DNA of 64,000 bases from Limimaricola sp. (GCF_016125575.1 NZ_WGLM01000005.1:372001-436000); one strand, 5' to 3'; positions 17,672-30,128 are shown, counted from the stretch's first letter. The notes: a model not told the origin generated them from the letters alone. Numbers and translations: made by a program.

Positions 17672-18265
17672 ATGGGTGCTGCCGATCGTATCACGGCGCA
17701 ATTCGCCTTTCTCAACGAGGCTGACCGCCTGAAATCGGTTTTGCGGGGCACCACCCTCAACGACGGATCTCGGCGGGAGAATTCCGCCGAGCATAGCTGG
17801 CACATCATGCTTTATGCCGCCGTGATGGCCGAACACGCGGTGCGGCCCGTCGCCCTTGACCGCGTGATCCGCATGCTATTGCTGCATGACATCGTCGAGA
17901 TCGACGCGGGCGACACGCCCATCCACGGCGCCCATGATGCCGGAGCCCAGGCCGAGGCCGAGGCGCGCGCGGCCGAACGTATATTCGGCCTGCTGCCGCC
18001 CGACCAGGCCGAAGCCTTTCGCGCCCTCTGGGATGAGTTCGAGGCGGCCGAGACCGACGACGCGATCTTCGCCAAGGCGATCGACCGGGTTCAGCCGGTG
18101 ATGTCGAACCTCGAGTCGGGCGGCGGCACATGGCCCGAATATAACGTCACCGCCGCCCAGCTTGACGCCCGCGTCGGGGTGAAGGTGCGGCGCGGCGCGC
18201 CGGCGATCTGGGACATGCTGAAGAGCCGCATCGACGCCTGGTTCGACCGGGCCGCGCAGGATTGA
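17672..18265 (+). CDS. HD-domain phosphohydrolase (YfbR-like)
   Basis: A 197-residue metal-dependent HD phosphohydrolase, like YfbR-type 5'-deoxyribonucleotidases. Metal ligands are visible as SAEHSWH, the HD pair in LLLHDIVEIDAGD, and a distal aspartate in AIDRVQP. ATG 17672 lies 4 bases after the preceding stop and gives the family start (ITAQFAFLNEADRLKSVLRGT); ATG 17639 would overlap the upstream gene by 29 bases. Its substrate is probably a nucleoside monophosphate, by family analogy. Confidence 0.82.
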   Translation: MGAADRITAQFAFLNEADRLKSVLRGTTLNDGSRRENSAEHSWHIMLYAAVMAEHAVRPVALDRVIRMLLLHDIVEIDAGDTPIHGAHDAGAQAEAEARAAERIFGLLPPDQAEAFRALWDEFEAAETDDAIFAKAIDRVQPVMSNLESGGGTWPEYNVTAAQLDARVGVKVRRGAPAIWDMLKSRIDAWFDRAAQD

Positions 18266-18360
18266 GCGACGGTTTTCAGTATACCTCGGCATACCATCTT
18301 CCCCCGCGCGCGCAGATCGGCTAAGGGAAGCGCAAAGCCAGCATCGAAGCGGAGGGACGC

Positions 18361-19575
18361 ATGTCCAAGATCAAGGTTACCAACCCGGTCGTCGAACTCG
18401 ACGGCGACGAAATGACCCGGATCATCTGGGATTTCATCAAGAAGAAGCTGATCCTGCCCTATCTGGATATCGACCTGAAATATTACGACCTCGGCATTGA
18501 GGAACGTGACCGCACAGACGACCAGATCACCGTCGACGCGGCCAACGCGATCAAGCAATACGGCGTGGGCGTCAAATGCGCGACGATCACGCCGGACGAG
18601 GCACGGGTCGAGGAGTTTGGCCTCAAGCAGATGTGGCGCAGCCCCAATGGCACGATCCGCAACATTCTGGGCGGCGTGATCTTCCGCGAGCCGATCATCT
18701 GCCAGAACGTACCGCGCCTCGTGCCGGGCTGGACCCAGCCGATCGTCGTGGGCCGCCACGCTTTTGGCGACCAGTACCGCGCGACGGACTTCCGCTTTCC
18801 CGGCAAGGGCAAGCTGACGATCAAGTTCGTCGGCGAAGACGGCACGGTGATCGAGCGCGAGGTCTTCGACGCCCCCGGTGCCGGCGTTGCGATGGCAATG
18901 TACAACCTCGACGAGTCGATCCGTGATTTCGCCCGCGCGTCGCTGAACTATGGCCTCGTCAAGGGCTGGCCGGTCTATCTGTCGACCAAGAACACCATCC
19001 TGAAAGCCTACGATGGCCGCTTCAAGGACCTCTTTCAGGAGATCTTCGATGCCGAGTTCGCTGACAAGTTCAAGAAGGCCGGCATCACCTACGAACACCG
19101 CCTAATCGACGACATGGTGGCCTCCGCGCTGAAATGGTCGGGCGGCTATGTCTGGGCCTGCAAGAACTACGACGGCGACGTGCAGTCCGACACCGTCGCG
19201 CAGGGCTTTGGCAGCCTCGGCCTGATGACCAGCGTGCTGATGACCCCCGATGGCCAGACCGTCGAGGCCGAGGCGGCGCATGGCACCGTGACGCGCCACT
19301 ATCGCCAGCACCAAGCCGGCAAGGAAACCTCGACCAACTCGATCGCGTCGATCTACGCCTGGACCGGCGGCCTCAAGCACCGCGCCAAGCTGGACGACAA
19401 CGCCGCCCTGCTGAAGTTCGCCCAGACGCTGGAACAGGTGACCGTGCAGACCGTCGAGGACGGGTTCATGACCAAGGACCTCGCCCTGCTGGTCGGCCCC
19501 GACCAGAAATGGCTGACGACGATGGGTTACCTCGAGAAGGTCGACGAATACCTCAACAAGGCGCTGGCCGGCTGA
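18361..19575 (+). CDS. icd: NADP-dependent isocitrate dehydrogenase
   Basis: A 404-residue TCA-cycle enzyme that oxidises isocitrate to 2-oxoglutarate and makes NADPH. It belongs to the eukaryote-like homodimeric subfamily: [19 protein letters not shown] at the N-terminus, substrate loop SPNGTIRN, and the metal/cofactor region [39 protein letters not shown] precedes the ATG as a strong ribosome site. It is transcribed alone; a GC hairpin follows the stop. Confidence 0.97.
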   Translation: MSKIKVTNPVVELDGDEMTRIIWDFIKKKLILPYLDIDLKYYDLGIEERDRTDDQITVDAANAIKQYGVGVKCATITPDEARVEEFGLKQMWRSPNGTIRNILGGVIFREPIICQNVPRLVPGWTQPIVVGRHAFGDQYRATDFRFPGKGKLTIKFVGEDGTVIEREVFDAPGAGVAMAMYNLDESIRDFARASLNYGLVKGWPVYLSTKNTILKAYDGRFKDLFQEIFDAEFADKFKKAGITYEHRLIDDMVASALKWSGGYVWACKNYDGDVQSDTVAQGFGSLGLMTSVLMTPDGQTVEAEAAHGTVTRHYRQHQAGKETSTNSIASIYAWTGGLKHRAKLDDNAALLKFAQTLEQVTVQTVEDGFMTKDLALLVGPDQKWLTTMGYLEKVDEYLNKALAG

Positions 19576-19582
19576 GCCATGT

Positions 19583-19611
19583 GCGGGCGCGGCGGCACAG
19601 GCCGCGCCCGC
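19583..19611 (+). terminator. Hairpin after icd
   Basis: GCGGGCGCGGC pairs with GCCGCGCCCGC around a short loop a few bases after the icd stop. No T-run follows, so it may act as a 3' stabilising hairpin rather than a classical terminator. Confidence 0.45.
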
Positions 19612-19681
19612 GTGACCTTCATTCAGATACCGGCTTTGCGGCCCTCTGGACAAGACCGGCCCCACGGGCCATGACCGCGCC

Positions 19682-20308
19682 ATGACATCGCTTCCCCTGC
19701 CCGACCCCTCCAATTCGGCCCGCCACAGCCTGCTGGAAGATGCCCAAGGCATTGCCTTCGGCACCGGCATGGCTGCTTTCGGTATCCTGATCCTGACCCA
19801 GACCGGCCTGATGACCGGGCAGACGGCGGGGCTGGCGGTGTTGATCTCGTATCTCACGGGTTGGCATTTCGGGCCCGTCTTCTTCGTGGTGAACCTGCCT
19901 TTCTACTGGCTGGGCTACCGCCGGATGGGGTGGCGTTTCACCCTCAAGACGTTGATCGCGGTGGCGCTTCTTTCGGGGCTGAGCCTCGTTCTGCCCCGCT
20001 TTGCCAGTTTCGACCATCTCGACCCGGTCGTCGGTGCGCTGCTCTTCGGGGCGATCACCGGCTCGGCGCTGCTGGCGCTATTCCGGCATGGCGCCTCGCT
20101 GGGCGGGATCGGCATCCTGGCGCTTTACCTGCAGGAAAAGACCGGCTTTCGCGCGGGTCTGACGCAGCTTCTGTTTGATGCCTGCCTCTTCGCGCTGGCC
20201 TTCACGGTGATGGAGCCGGTGCGCGTTCTTTACTCGCTGATCGGCGCCGGCGTTGTGAACCTCGTGATCGCCGTGAACCACCGCCGCGACCGTTACATCG
20301 CGACCTGA
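19682..20308 (+). CDS. YitT family membrane protein
   Basis: A 208-residue inner-membrane protein with five to six hydrophobic segments in the YitT/DUF161 pattern (GIAFGTGMAAFGILIL, GLMTGQTAGLAVLISY, GGIGILALYLQEKTGFRAG). It lacks the C-terminal cytoplasmic DUF2179 domain of Bacillus YitT. The function of the family is not established. It stands alone between icd and typA. Confidence 0.8.
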   Translation: MTSLPLPDPSNSARHSLLEDAQGIAFGTGMAAFGILILTQTGLMTGQTAGLAVLISYLTGWHFGPVFFVVNLPFYWLGYRRMGWRFTLKTLIAVALLSGLSLVLPRFASFDHLDPVVGALLFGAITGSALLALFRHGASLGGIGILALYLQEKTGFRAGLTQLLFDACLFALAFTVMEPVRVLYSLIGAGVVNLVIAVNHRRDRYIAT

Positions 20309-20386
20309 ACGGCCGCCCGCCGATCGGGGCTAGCTTTCGCTGCGATTGCACGGTATGGCCCGCGCAATTCCAGAAAAGGCAAGATC

Positions 20387-22204
20387 ATGGACATCCGCAA
20401 TATTGCGATCATCGCGCACGTCGACCACGGCAAGACCACCCTTGTCGACGAGATGCTCAAACAGTCCGGCGCCTTCCGCGAGAACCAGGCCGTGGCCGAG
20501 CGCGCGATGGACAGCAACGACATCGAACGCGAGCGCGGGATCACGATCCTTGCGAAATGCACCAGCGTCGAGCATTCGGGCGTGCGCATCAACATCGTCG
20601 ACACGCCCGGTCACGCCGATTTCGGCGGTGAGGTGGAGCGCATCCTGAGCATGGTAGACGGTGTGGTCCTGCTGGTGGATGCCGCCGAAGGGCCAATGCC
20701 GCAGACCAAGTTCGTCACGTCCAAGGCGCTGGCGCTGGGCCTGCGTCCCATCGTGGTGCTCAACAAGGTCGACAAGCCCGATGCCGAGCCCGACCGCGCG
20801 CTGGACGAGGTGTTTGATCTTTTCGCCAACCTCGGCGCCGATGACTACCAGCTGGATTTCCCGCATCTTTACGCCTCGGGCCGCTCTGGCTGGGCCGATG
20901 CCACGCTGGAGGGGCCGCGCAAGGACCTTGAGGCGCTGTTTGACCTGATCATCCGGCACGTCCCGGCACCAAAGCAGATTGCCGAGCGTGACGCACCGTT
21001 CCGGATGCTGGCGACAACCCTGTCGGCGGACCCGTTCATCGGGCGCATCCTGACAGGCCGCGTCGAATCGGGCACGCTGCGCGCGGGCGAGACGGTGAAG
21101 GCGCTCAACCGCAAGAGTGAGCGGATCGAACAGTTCCGGGTGTCCAAGATCCTTGCCTTCCGGGGGCTTGGCCAACAGGCCATCGACGTGGCCGAGGCCG
21201 GCGACATCGTGACGCTGGCAGGCATGAGCAAGGCGACCGTGGCCGACACGATCTGTGCGCTGGATGTCGAAACCGCCCTGCCCGCCCAACCGATCGACCC
21301 GCCGACCATCACCGTCACCTTTGGCATCAACGACAGCCCGCTGGCAGGCCGCGACGGCAAGAAGGTGCAGTCGCGGGTGATCCGCGAAAGGCTGCTGAAA
21401 GAGGCGGAATCGAACGTCGCGATTAAGGTTGCCGACACCCCCGGCGGCGAAGCCTTCGAAGTGTCGGGCCGTGGCGAATTGCAAATGGGTGTGCTGATTG
21501 AGAACATGCGCCGCGAGGGGTTCGAACTGTCGATCTCGCGTCCCCAAGTGATCTTCCGCGAGGAAAACGGCACCCGGATGGAACCGGTCGAAGAGGTGAC
21601 CATCGACGTCGACGACGAATATACCGGCGCCGTCGTGGAAAAACTGACCGGGCCGCGGAGGGGTGACCTCGTCGAGATGAAACCCGCGGGTGTGGGCAAG
21701 ACGCGGATCATCGCGCATGTCCCGTCGCGCGGGCTGATCGGGTATCACGGCGAATTCCTGACCGACACGCGCGGCACCGGCGTTCTGAACCGGCTGTTTC
21801 ACGGCTGGACGCCCTATCGGGGCCCGATTCAGGGCCGGCGGCAGGGCGTGCTGATCTCGATGGAAAACGGTACCTCGGTCGCCTACGCCATCTGGAAGCT
21901 TGAGGATCGCGGCCGGTTCTTCATCGGCGCGCAGGAGGCCGTCTATACCGGCATGATCATCGGCGAACACAGCCGTGACAACGACCTTGAAGTGAACCCG
22001 CTGAAGGGCAAGCAACTGACCAACGTGCGGGCCTCGGGCACCGACGAAGCGGTGCGTTTGACCACACCGGTGACGATGACCCTGGAACAGGCGATCGCCT
22101 ATATCGACGACGATGAACTGGTCGAGGTGACGCCCAACGCGATCCGGCTGCGCAAGCGCCACCTGGACCCGCATGAGCGCAAGCGGCAGGCCAAGGCCAG
22201 CTGA
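20387..22204 (+). CDS. typA: Ribosome-associated GTPase TypA/BipA
   Basis: A 605-residue translational GTPase related to EF-G and LepA that helps 50S ribosome assembly, particularly under cold or other stress. G1 is AHVDHGKTT, the switch region holds ERERGITI, G3 is [10 protein letters not shown] and G4 is NKVDK. The following domains carry the TypA-specific patterns [19 protein letters not shown] and [12 protein letters not shown]. The length is usual. It is transcribed alone. Confidence 0.97.
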   Translation: MDIRNIAIIAHVDHGKTTLVDEMLKQSGAFRENQAVAERAMDSNDIERERGITILAKCTSVEHSGVRINIVDTPGHADFGGEVERILSMVDGVVLLVDAAEGPMPQTKFVTSKALALGLRPIVVLNKVDKPDAEPDRALDEVFDLFANLGADDYQLDFPHLYASGRSGWADATLEGPRKDLEALFDLIIRHVPAPKQIAERDAPFRMLATTLSADPFIGRILTGRVESGTLRAGETVKALNRKSERIEQFRVSKILAFRGLGQQAIDVAEAGDIVTLAGMSKATVADTICALDVETALPAQPIDPPTITVTFGINDSPLAGRDGKKVQSRVIRERLLKEAESNVAIKVADTPGGEAFEVSGRGELQMGVLIENMRREGFELSISRPQVIFREENGTRMEPVEEVTIDVDDEYTGAVVEKLTGPRRGDLVEMKPAGVGKTRIIAHVPSRGLIGYHGEFLTDTRGTGVLNRLFHGWTPYRGPIQGRRQGVLISMENGTSVAYAIWKLEDRGRFFIGAQEAVYTGMIIGEHSRDNDLEVNPLKGKQLTNVRASGTDEAVRLTTPVTMTLEQAIAYIDDDELVEVTPNAIRLRKRHLDPHERKRQAKAS

Positions 22205-22295
22205 CACTGCCGGCGTCCCCGCGGGGACGCCGAACCAACCCCTTGTTCTAAATAATGTTTCCTCGCCGTGTTAAACTGGCCTTAACCGGCAAGGT

Positions 22296-22319
22296 CCGGC
22301 CTTTCTGACGAAAGGCCGG
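22296..22319 (+). terminator. Hairpin downstream of typA
   Basis: CCGGCCTTTC and GAAAGGCCGG form a 10-bp stem with loop TGAC about 90 bp after the typA stop. No clear T-run follows. It lies next to copy B of the intergenic repeat, between two convergent genes. Confidence 0.45.
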
Positions 22320-22329
22320 TGCCTCCGGC

Positions 22330-22354
22330 GGAGGTATTTCTGCCAAGATGAAGG
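22330..22354. repeat. Intergenic repeat, copy B (GGAGGTATTT..CAAGATGAAGG)
   Basis: This copy (GGAGGTATTT, spacer, CCAAGATGAAGG) lies between the convergent ends of typA and the DUF1330 gene, one base before the DUF1330 stop codon. It is in opposite orientation to copies A and D. Confidence 0.7.
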
Positions 22355-22355
22355 T

Positions 22356-22645
22356 TTAGCCGGCCTCTTCGACGATGCAGAGCTCGCGCTGGGCGGCACC
22401 CTTGGCGAAACTCAGCGCCTCTTGATAGGCAGCCGAGTAGTAACAGTCATGCGCCGCCTGCAGGCTGGGGAAGCGCGCCACGACGTTGCGCGGCCGATCC
22501 GGTCCTTCAAGCTGTTCATAGGCCCCGCCGCGGGCGAGGAAGACACCGCCATGGGCCGCGATGGCCTTTGTCGCGCGGCTGGCATATTCACCGTAGGCGG
22601 CTGGGTCTGTGACCTTGACGTGGGCGATCCAGAGCGCGGTTGCCA

Positions 22646-22649
<4 letters not shown>
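22356..22649 (-). CDS. DUF1330 domain protein
   Basis: A 97-residue dimeric alpha+beta-barrel-type protein. The DUF1330 pattern is clear: [52 protein letters not shown]. The start overlaps the alaS stop by 4 bases, so it is translated from the alaS transcript. The biochemical role of the family is unknown. Confidence 0.85.
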
Positions 22650-25309
<2,660 letters not shown>

Positions 25310-25376
25310 GGCGCGCTTTCAGATCAGGGTCTGGCAGGAAATAAACCTGCCGGTCCCTAGGGTAAAGCGGCAAACG

Positions 25377-25403
25377 GAAAAGGGCGCGACCATGCCGCGC
25401 CCC
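25377..25403 (-). terminator. Rho-independent terminator of recA
   Basis: On the minus strand GGGCGCGG...CGCGCCC forms a GC-rich stem followed by TTTTCC, 28 bp after the recA stop. It should separate recA from alaS transcription. Confidence 0.65.
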
Positions 25404-25431
25404 TGCCCCTGCACCGGACCGATGGCGCGGA

Positions 25432-26508
25432 TTACATCTCGGCGGCGTCGTCCTCTTCAACCACGCTGTCGGACATCGCGAAGTCGAGGCCGTGGGCGGC
25501 GCGGATCTTGTCCTCGATCGCCAGCGAGATTTCGGGATGCTCCTTGAGAAAGGCCTTCGCGTTTTCGCGGCCCTGCCCGATGCGCTCATCCCCGTAGGAA
25601 TACCACGCGCCCGATTTCTCGACGACACCGGCCTTGACGCCAAGGTCGATGATCTCGCCGGTCTTGGAGATGCCCTCGCCATACATGATGTCGAATTCCA
25701 CCTGCTTGAAAGGCGGGGCGACCTTGTTCTTGACGACCTTGACGCGCGTGGTGTTGCCCACCACCTCGTCACGGTCCTTGATCGCGCCGATGCGGCGGAT
25801 GTCGAGACGGACGGAAGCGTAGAATTTCAGCGCGTTACCACCTGTCGTGGTTTCGGGGCTGCCGAACATAACGCCGATCTTCATGCGGATCTGGTTGATG
25901 AAGATGACCATGCATTTCGACTTGTTGATCGAGCCGGTCAGCTTGCGCATTGCCTGGCTCATCAGCCGCGCATGCACGCCGACGCTCGAGTCGCCCATGT
26001 CGCCTTCCAGCTCGGCCTTGGGGGTGAGGGCAGCGACCGAATCGACCACGACAAGGCTGACCGCGCCCGAGCGCACCAGCGTATCGACAATCTCCAGCGC
26101 CTGTTCGCCGGTATCGGGCTGCGAGATCAGCAATTCGTCAAGATTGACGCCCACCTTCTTGGCATATTGCGGGTCGAAGGCATGTTCGGCATCCACGAAG
26201 GCACAGACGCCGCCCAGCTTCTGCTCTTCGGCGATGGAATGCAGCGTCAGCGTGGTCTTGCCCGAGGATTCGGGGCCGTATATCTCGATGATGCGGCCCT
26301 TGGGCAGGCCGCCAATGCCCAGCGCGATGTCGAGGCCAAGCGAGCCGGTCGAGGTGGCCGAGATCTCGGCCATCTGGTTCTGACCGCCGAGCTTCATGAT
26401 GGAGCCCTTGCCGAACTGCCGTTCGATCTGGGCCAGCGCCGAATCGAGCGCCTTCTGCTTGTCTGCGGTCTTCCTGTCGGTCATGCTGAGAACGTCTGCC
26501 ACTGCCAT
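25432..26508 (-). CDS. recA: Recombinase RecA
   Basis: A 358-residue DNA-strand-exchange ATPase and SOS co-protease. Walker A is [10 protein letters not shown], Walker [11 protein letters not shown], and the L2 loop region [27 protein letters not shown] is fully conserved (key parts). ATG 26508 (MAVADVL) follows AGGACGGGAAAC; the longer frame from 26547 adds unrelated residues. A LexA box lies 50 bp upstream. Confidence 0.97.
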   Translation of the reverse strand: MAVADVLSMTDRKTADKQKALDSALAQIERQFGKGSIMKLGGQNQMAEISATSTGSLGLDIALGIGGLPKGRIIEIYGPESSGKTTLTLHSIAEEQKLGGVCAFVDAEHAFDPQYAKKVGVNLDELLISQPDTGEQALEIVDTLVRSGAVSLVVVDSVAALTPKAELEGDMGDSSVGVHARLMSQAMRKLTGSINKSKCMVIFINQIRMKIGVMFGSPETTTGGNALKFYASVRLDIRRIGAIKDRDEVVGNTTRVKVVKNKVAPPFKQVEFDIMYGEGISKTGEIIDLGVKAGVVEKSGAWYSYGDERIGQGRENAKAFLKEHPEISLAIEDKIRAAHGLDFAMSDSVVEEDDAAEM

Positions 26509-26557
26509 GTTTCCCGTCCTTATCCCATACCGCCGTTGCAGCGGCAATGTTACTGAT

Positions 26558-26572
26558 GTTCTATTTCCGTTC
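26558..26572. promoter_or_regulatory. LexA (SOS) box upstream of recA
   Basis: GTTCTATTTCCGTTC is an exact match to the alphaproteobacterial LexA direct repeat GTTC-N7-GTTC. It lies 50 bp upstream of the recA start, in the intergenic region shared with the sulfotransferase gene. Confidence 0.8.
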
Positions 26573-26690
26573 TAGCTTGGTTAATGAGACCAAAAGCAGA
26601 ACATTTCAAGAAAAATCGACAGGTTGATGATGCGGGCGGAATGGTTAAGGAGTGGTTGACGACCACGATGGACGAGGGAGACAAGGCTGA

Positions 26691-27287
26691 ATGCTGGTTT
26701 TCTGGAAAGAGGGGCTGGTGTTTCTCGCCGTGCCCAAGACCGGCACGACGGCGTTGGAAGGGGCCCTCGCGCCGCGCGCTTCGATGGTCCTGCGCGACCC
26801 CGCGCATCTGAAACATTCCCCGGTCTATCGCTATCGCCGCTTCCTGCATCCGTTCTTCAAGCAGGCCGGCGGGCAGGAGATGGAGACGCTCGCGGTGATC
26901 CGCGAACCGGTGGACTGGCTGGCCAGTTGGTATCGTTACCGCCACCGCGAGGATCTGGCGGGCCATCCCAACAGCACGCGCGGCCACAGCTTTGATGATT
27001 TCGTCGGCGAATACATCAAGGGCAAGCCCGCGCCATGGGCCGAGGTCGGCAGCCAGGCGCGCTTTCTGCAGGATGGCGAGGGCAAGCAGGGCGTGACCTA
27101 CCTGTTCCGCTACGAGGCGCAGCCGCGACTGATTGCCTTTCTCGAGGAGCGGTTGGGAATGCAGATCACCCTGCCCCGCCTCAACGTCTCGCCCCCGGTC
27201 GATGTGGCGCTGAGCCCCGGCGTGGAGGCGCGGCTGCGCCGCAAATGCGCGGCCGACTTCGCCTTCTGGGAACAGGCGCAGACCTGA
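26691..27287 (+). CDS. Sulfotransferase family protein
   Basis: A 198-residue protein with the 5'-phosphosulfate-binding loop PKTGTTALEGAL at residues 15-26 and the 3'-phosphate-binding pattern VIREPVDWLASWYRYRH near 70-86. Both fit PAPS-dependent sulfotransferases. It is somewhat short and has no membrane segment. It is divergent from recA and ends 13 bases before the convergent histidine kinase gene. The acceptor is unknown; in roseobacters related genes often modify surface glycans. Confidence 0.78.
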   Translation: MLVFWKEGLVFLAVPKTGTTALEGALAPRASMVLRDPAHLKHSPVYRYRRFLHPFFKQAGGQEMETLAVIREPVDWLASWYRYRHREDLAGHPNSTRGHSFDDFVGEYIKGKPAPWAEVGSQARFLQDGEGKQGVTYLFRYEAQPRLIAFLEERLGMQITLPRLNVSPPVDVALSPGVEARLRRKCAADFAFWEQAQT

Positions 27288-27300
27288 TCCTACCGCCGCC

Positions 27301-28629
27301 CTACCGCGCCAAGACCAGCTCCGCCCGCAACCCGCCCAGACGCGCGCTGTCGCCCAGCCGCAATACGCCGCCATGCAGCCGCGCCACGTCCGACACGATG
27401 GCAAGGCCAAGGCCCACGCCGGGCCCGCGGTCCTGATTGCGGGCGGGGTCCAGCCGGGTGAAGGGGCGAACGGCCTCGTCCCGGCTGTCGGCGGGAATGC
27501 CCGGTCCGTCATCCTCGACCGTCACGCGCAAGGTCCGGTCGGAAAAGGCCAGCCCCACTTCCGCACATGTGCCATAGCGCAGGGCATTGCCGACAAGATT
27601 GTCCAGTGCGCGGCGCAGGGCCACCGGACGCAACTGGGCAGACTGCGCCGCGCTTTCGCCGGTCGGGAAATCGGGGGCGAGGCGCACCGCCTGTCCGGCC
27701 CGCTGCGCATCTGCCACGACCTGTCGCAGAAGATCGGCGGGCACCACCTCTTCCGGCGCATCGGCGGCATCACCCTTGGCGAAATCAAGGAAACCATCGA
27801 CCAGCCGCTGCATATCCTCGACATCGCGGATCAGCGGCGCGGCCTCGGCCTCGTCCAGCAATGACAGGCCCAGCCGCAGGCGCGTGAGCGGTGTACGCAA
27901 ATCATGGCTGACACCCGACAGCATCATCGTACGGGCCTGGCTTTGCCGTTCAATCCGCGCGCGCATGTCGAGAAAGGCCGCCCCCGCCCCGCGCACCTCG
28001 GCCGCGCCAGATGGGTGGTAGGGCACGATCCGTCCCTTGCCGTATTCCGCCGCCGCCGCGGCCAGCCGGGTGATGGGCCGCAACTGCATGCGCAGGAATT
28101 GAAATGCCACCAGCGTAAGAAACGCCCCCATCACCACCATGATGACCAGCAATTGGTGCGGGTTTGAGGCCGACACGCGGGTACGGCTGAATTGCAACCG
28201 CATCGTGCCCCGCGGGGTGCCCAGCCAGACCACCACCTCGCGCCGGTCGGACAGATCGACCGCGCCCAGCTCTGGCAGGCCCTTGCGCAGCGTGGAAATG
28301 ACGGTCCGCCCCGACAGGTCGAACCACGGCACCTTGTCGCCCTGTGGCTGGTCAGCCGCGGGTAGCGTCACCTCCAGCTCTAGCGGGCGCGCAATGGTAT
28401 CGACGGCGGCCTGCGCATCGTTGGTATCGGGGGCATTGTCGACGACATCGGTGAGGTAGCGTATCTCTAGCAGCACTGCGTGCGTCATCAACTCGGTCAC
28501 GCCCTCGAAATGGCGCTGGATGAAGACGATCGAGACCAGCAGTTGCAGCGTGACCACAGGCAATAGCAGGATCAGCGCCGCACGCGTGTAAAGCCCCCGG
28601 GGCATGTATGGTTTGAGCCAGCGGAACAT
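27301..28629 (-). CDS. Sensor histidine kinase (EnvZ-like)
   Basis: A 442-residue membrane-bound histidine kinase. Membrane segments lie at about 17-37 and 158-178 with a 120-residue periplasmic domain between, then a HAMP region, a HisKA domain with phosphorylated H242 in SGVSHDLRTPLTRLRLG, and a HATPase domain with DNLVGNALRYG, VEDDGPGIP and GPGVGLGLAIV. ATG 28629 (MFRWLKPYMP) starts just before the first membrane segment; the frame running on to 29478 is only the antisense of the neighbouring hydrolase gene. No response regulator gene lies next to it, so its partner is elsewhere or it sits apart from a split pair. Confidence 0.88.
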   Translation of the reverse strand: MFRWLKPYMPRGLYTRAALILLLPVVTLQLLVSIVFIQRHFEGVTELMTHAVLLEIRYLTDVVDNAPDTNDAQAAVDTIARPLELEVTLPAADQPQGDKVPWFDLSGRTVISTLRKGLPELGAVDLSDRREVVVWLGTPRGTMRLQFSRTRVSASNPHQLLVIMVVMGAFLTLVAFQFLRMQLRPITRLAAAAAEYGKGRIVPYHPSGAAEVRGAGAAFLDMRARIERQSQARTMMLSGVSHDLRTPLTRLRLGLSLLDEAEAAPLIRDVEDMQRLVDGFLDFAKGDAADAPEEVVPADLLRQVVADAQRAGQAVRLAPDFPTGESAAQSAQLRPVALRRALDNLVGNALRYGTCAEVGLAFSDRTLRVTVEDDGPGIPADSRDEAVRPFTRLDPARNQDRGPGVGLGLAIVSDVARLHGGVLRLGDSARLGGLRAELVLAR

Positions 28630-28671
28630 GGCGCGCAGCCTAGGCGCGCGCGCGAGCGGAGGAAAGCGGCG

Positions 28672-29556
28672 ATGGAGACGGGACGGCCGGTAGAACTGGG
28701 GCCGCGCGTGGTGCGGGTGCTGGCGCCCAACCCCTCGCCGATGACCTATCACGGCACCAATAGCTATCTCCTGGGGCAAGAGGCACTGGCGGTGATCGAT
28801 CCCGGTCCCGACGATGCGCGCCACCTTGACGCGCTGCTGCGAGCGATTGGCGGGCGGCCCGTCAGCCATGTCTTCGTCACCCATAGCCATCTTGACCATT
28901 CGCCGCTCGCCGGGCCGCTGGCGCGTGCGGTGGGCGCGCCGGTGCTGGCCTTCGGCGACTGGACGGCGGGCCGCCGCCCGGTGATGGAACGGCTGGCCGC
29001 CGAGGGCCTCGTCGGCGGTGGTGAAGGCGTGGATACGGCCTTTCGCCCTGATGTCGCCCTGGCCGACGGCGCCGTGGTGGAGACTGGCGCAGGCCCGGTG
29101 CGGGTGCTGCACACGCCCGGGCATCTGGGCAATCACGTCTGCCTTGGCTGGGACGACGTGGTGTTTACCGGCGATCACGTGATGGGCTGGGCCAGTTCGC
29201 TGGTCTCGCCCCCTGATGGCGACCTGACGGCGTTCATGGAGTCCTGTGATCGCTTGGCCCATATGCCAGCCCGCACATTTTATCCCGGCCACGGGGACCC
29301 GGTGCGCGAGCCGGCCGCACGGCTGGACTGGCTGATTGGCCACCGGCGGGCCCGCGAGGCGCAGGTGCTGGCGGCGTTGCAGCAAGGCCCCGCGCCACTG
29401 CCGGACCTGACAACGCGCGTCTATGCCGACATCGATCCCGCCCTGCACCCGGCCGCCGCGCGCAACCTGCTGGCGCACCTCATCGACCTTTATGAACGTG
29501 GCCTTGTGACGGCCCGGCCGCAGCTGTCGCAGCGCGCCATCTTTACCCTCGCCTGA
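28672..29556 (+). CDS. MBL-fold metallo-hydrolase (LACTB2-like)
   Basis: A 294-residue metallo-beta-lactamase-fold hydrolase. The zinc motif is THSHLDHSP (HxHxDH), further ligands lie in HTPGHLGNH, FTGDHVMGW and YPGHGDPV, and a C-terminal winged-helix-like tail (from about 240) matches LACTB2-type proteins, some of which are endoribonucleases. It is divergent from the histidine kinase with only 42 bp between the start codons, so the two promoters overlap. The substrate is not known. Confidence 0.85.
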   Translation: METGRPVELGPRVVRVLAPNPSPMTYHGTNSYLLGQEALAVIDPGPDDARHLDALLRAIGGRPVSHVFVTHSHLDHSPLAGPLARAVGAPVLAFGDWTAGRRPVMERLAAEGLVGGGEGVDTAFRPDVALADGAVVETGAGPVRVLHTPGHLGNHVCLGWDDVVFTGDHVMGWASSLVSPPDGDLTAFMESCDRLAHMPARTFYPGHGDPVREPAARLDWLIGHRRAREAQVLAALQQGPAPLPDLTTRVYADIDPALHPAAARNLLAHLIDLYERGLVTARPQLSQRAIFTLA

Positions 29557-29571
29557 AGGCGTTTTTGCCTC

Positions 29572-29600
29572 TGGACGCCCCCCCGGACCATTGCTATACG
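29572..29600 (+). promoter_or_regulatory. Candidate promoter of tRNA-Asn
   Basis: TGGACG and TATACG are separated by 17 bp with a C-rich spacer start, and the tRNA begins 10 bases after the -10 element. It fits a sigma-70-type stable-RNA promoter. Confidence 0.55.
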
Positions 29601-29610
29601 GCCCCCGTGT

Positions 29611-29685
29611 TCCGGCGTAGCTCAGCGGTAGAGCAGTTGACTGTTAATCAATTGGTCGTAGGTTCGATCCCTACCGCCGGAGCCA
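29611..29685 (+). tRNA. tRNA-Asn (anticodon GTT)
   Basis: A complete 75-nt tRNA with encoded CCA: acceptor TCCGGCG / CGCCGGA, D arm GCTCAGCGGTAGAGC, anticodon loop CTGTTAA (GTT), T arm GGTTCGATCCC. Its 3' half is the attachment site of the integrative element that follows; the gene stays intact on the left side. Confidence 0.97.
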
Positions 29686-29687
29686 AA
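29641..29687 (+). repeat. attL: 47-bp direct repeat in tRNA-Asn
   Basis: The 47 bases from the anticodon loop through the CCA end and two following A residues occur again identically at 37099-37145. The two copies bound the element that carries a tyrosine integrase, so they are read as attL and attR of a tRNA-targeted integration. Confidence 0.9.
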
Positions 29688-29750
29688 TTTCCTATATAAG
29701 TCAGCTGTTTGGTCTGAGCGGATCTCGCTTGGTCAAGGCGTTGAGGTTCG

Positions 29751-29773
29751 TCCGGAAGCACTACGGAAGCAGT
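29751..29773 (+). repeat. 23-bp terminal repeat of the element, left copy
   Basis: Two direct CGGAAGCA units spaced 11 bp apart make a 23-bp block, 63 bp inside attL. A copy with one mismatch lies at 36948-36970 near attR in the same orientation. Paired direct repeats near both ends suggest arm-type binding sites for integrase or an excision factor. Confidence 0.6.
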
Positions 29774-30099
29774 GTGACGGGTATTCGGCTGTGGCAAATG
29801 CGCATCAGCGGCTCCGCGCATGCTGCGCCGCCCCACGCCTGGTGCGCACCGATTGGTGCGGCTTCAACGCGCGTTCGCTTTCGGCCCCATGCCGACATTC
29901 GACAGGAAGTTGAGCGCTGCGGTGCGGCCGGCCAAAGCTGCCATTCCCAGTTCGCCGCCCTTTCACCATAACTGTGCCTTGCGGTCAGGTGTGGGTTGAG
30001 TGAGGGTACCGAGGAGACCCCAAAAGGAGTTTTCCGACGCCTTCCGCGACAATGCTGCTAGGTTCAGCCGGCGAGCACTACATCGCCTTCACTCTATGG

Positions 30100-30128
30100 T
30101 TGACCTAGATTCTTAGGAGTTCTAGCTT
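30100..30128 (+). promoter_or_regulatory. Candidate promoter of the TIR-caspase operon
   Basis: TTGACC and TAGCTT are spaced by 17 bp, ending 51 bp upstream of the first start codon, where GAGGGAG serves as a ribosome site. It is a plausible sigma-70-type promoter, judged by eye. Confidence 0.4.

Noticed and set aside
20330-22207. A long minus-strand frame opposite typA
   Set aside because: It mirrors the GC-rich third positions of typA and has no recognisable domain.
27301-29478. A longer histidine kinase reading to 29478
   Set aside because: The extra part is antisense to the MBL hydrolase; the membrane segment and Met at 28629 give a normal kinase start.
29648-29971. Short open frames at the left end of the integrative element
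   Set aside because: They overlap the tRNA and att repeat, have no ribosome site and no recognisable sequence; treated as non-coding.
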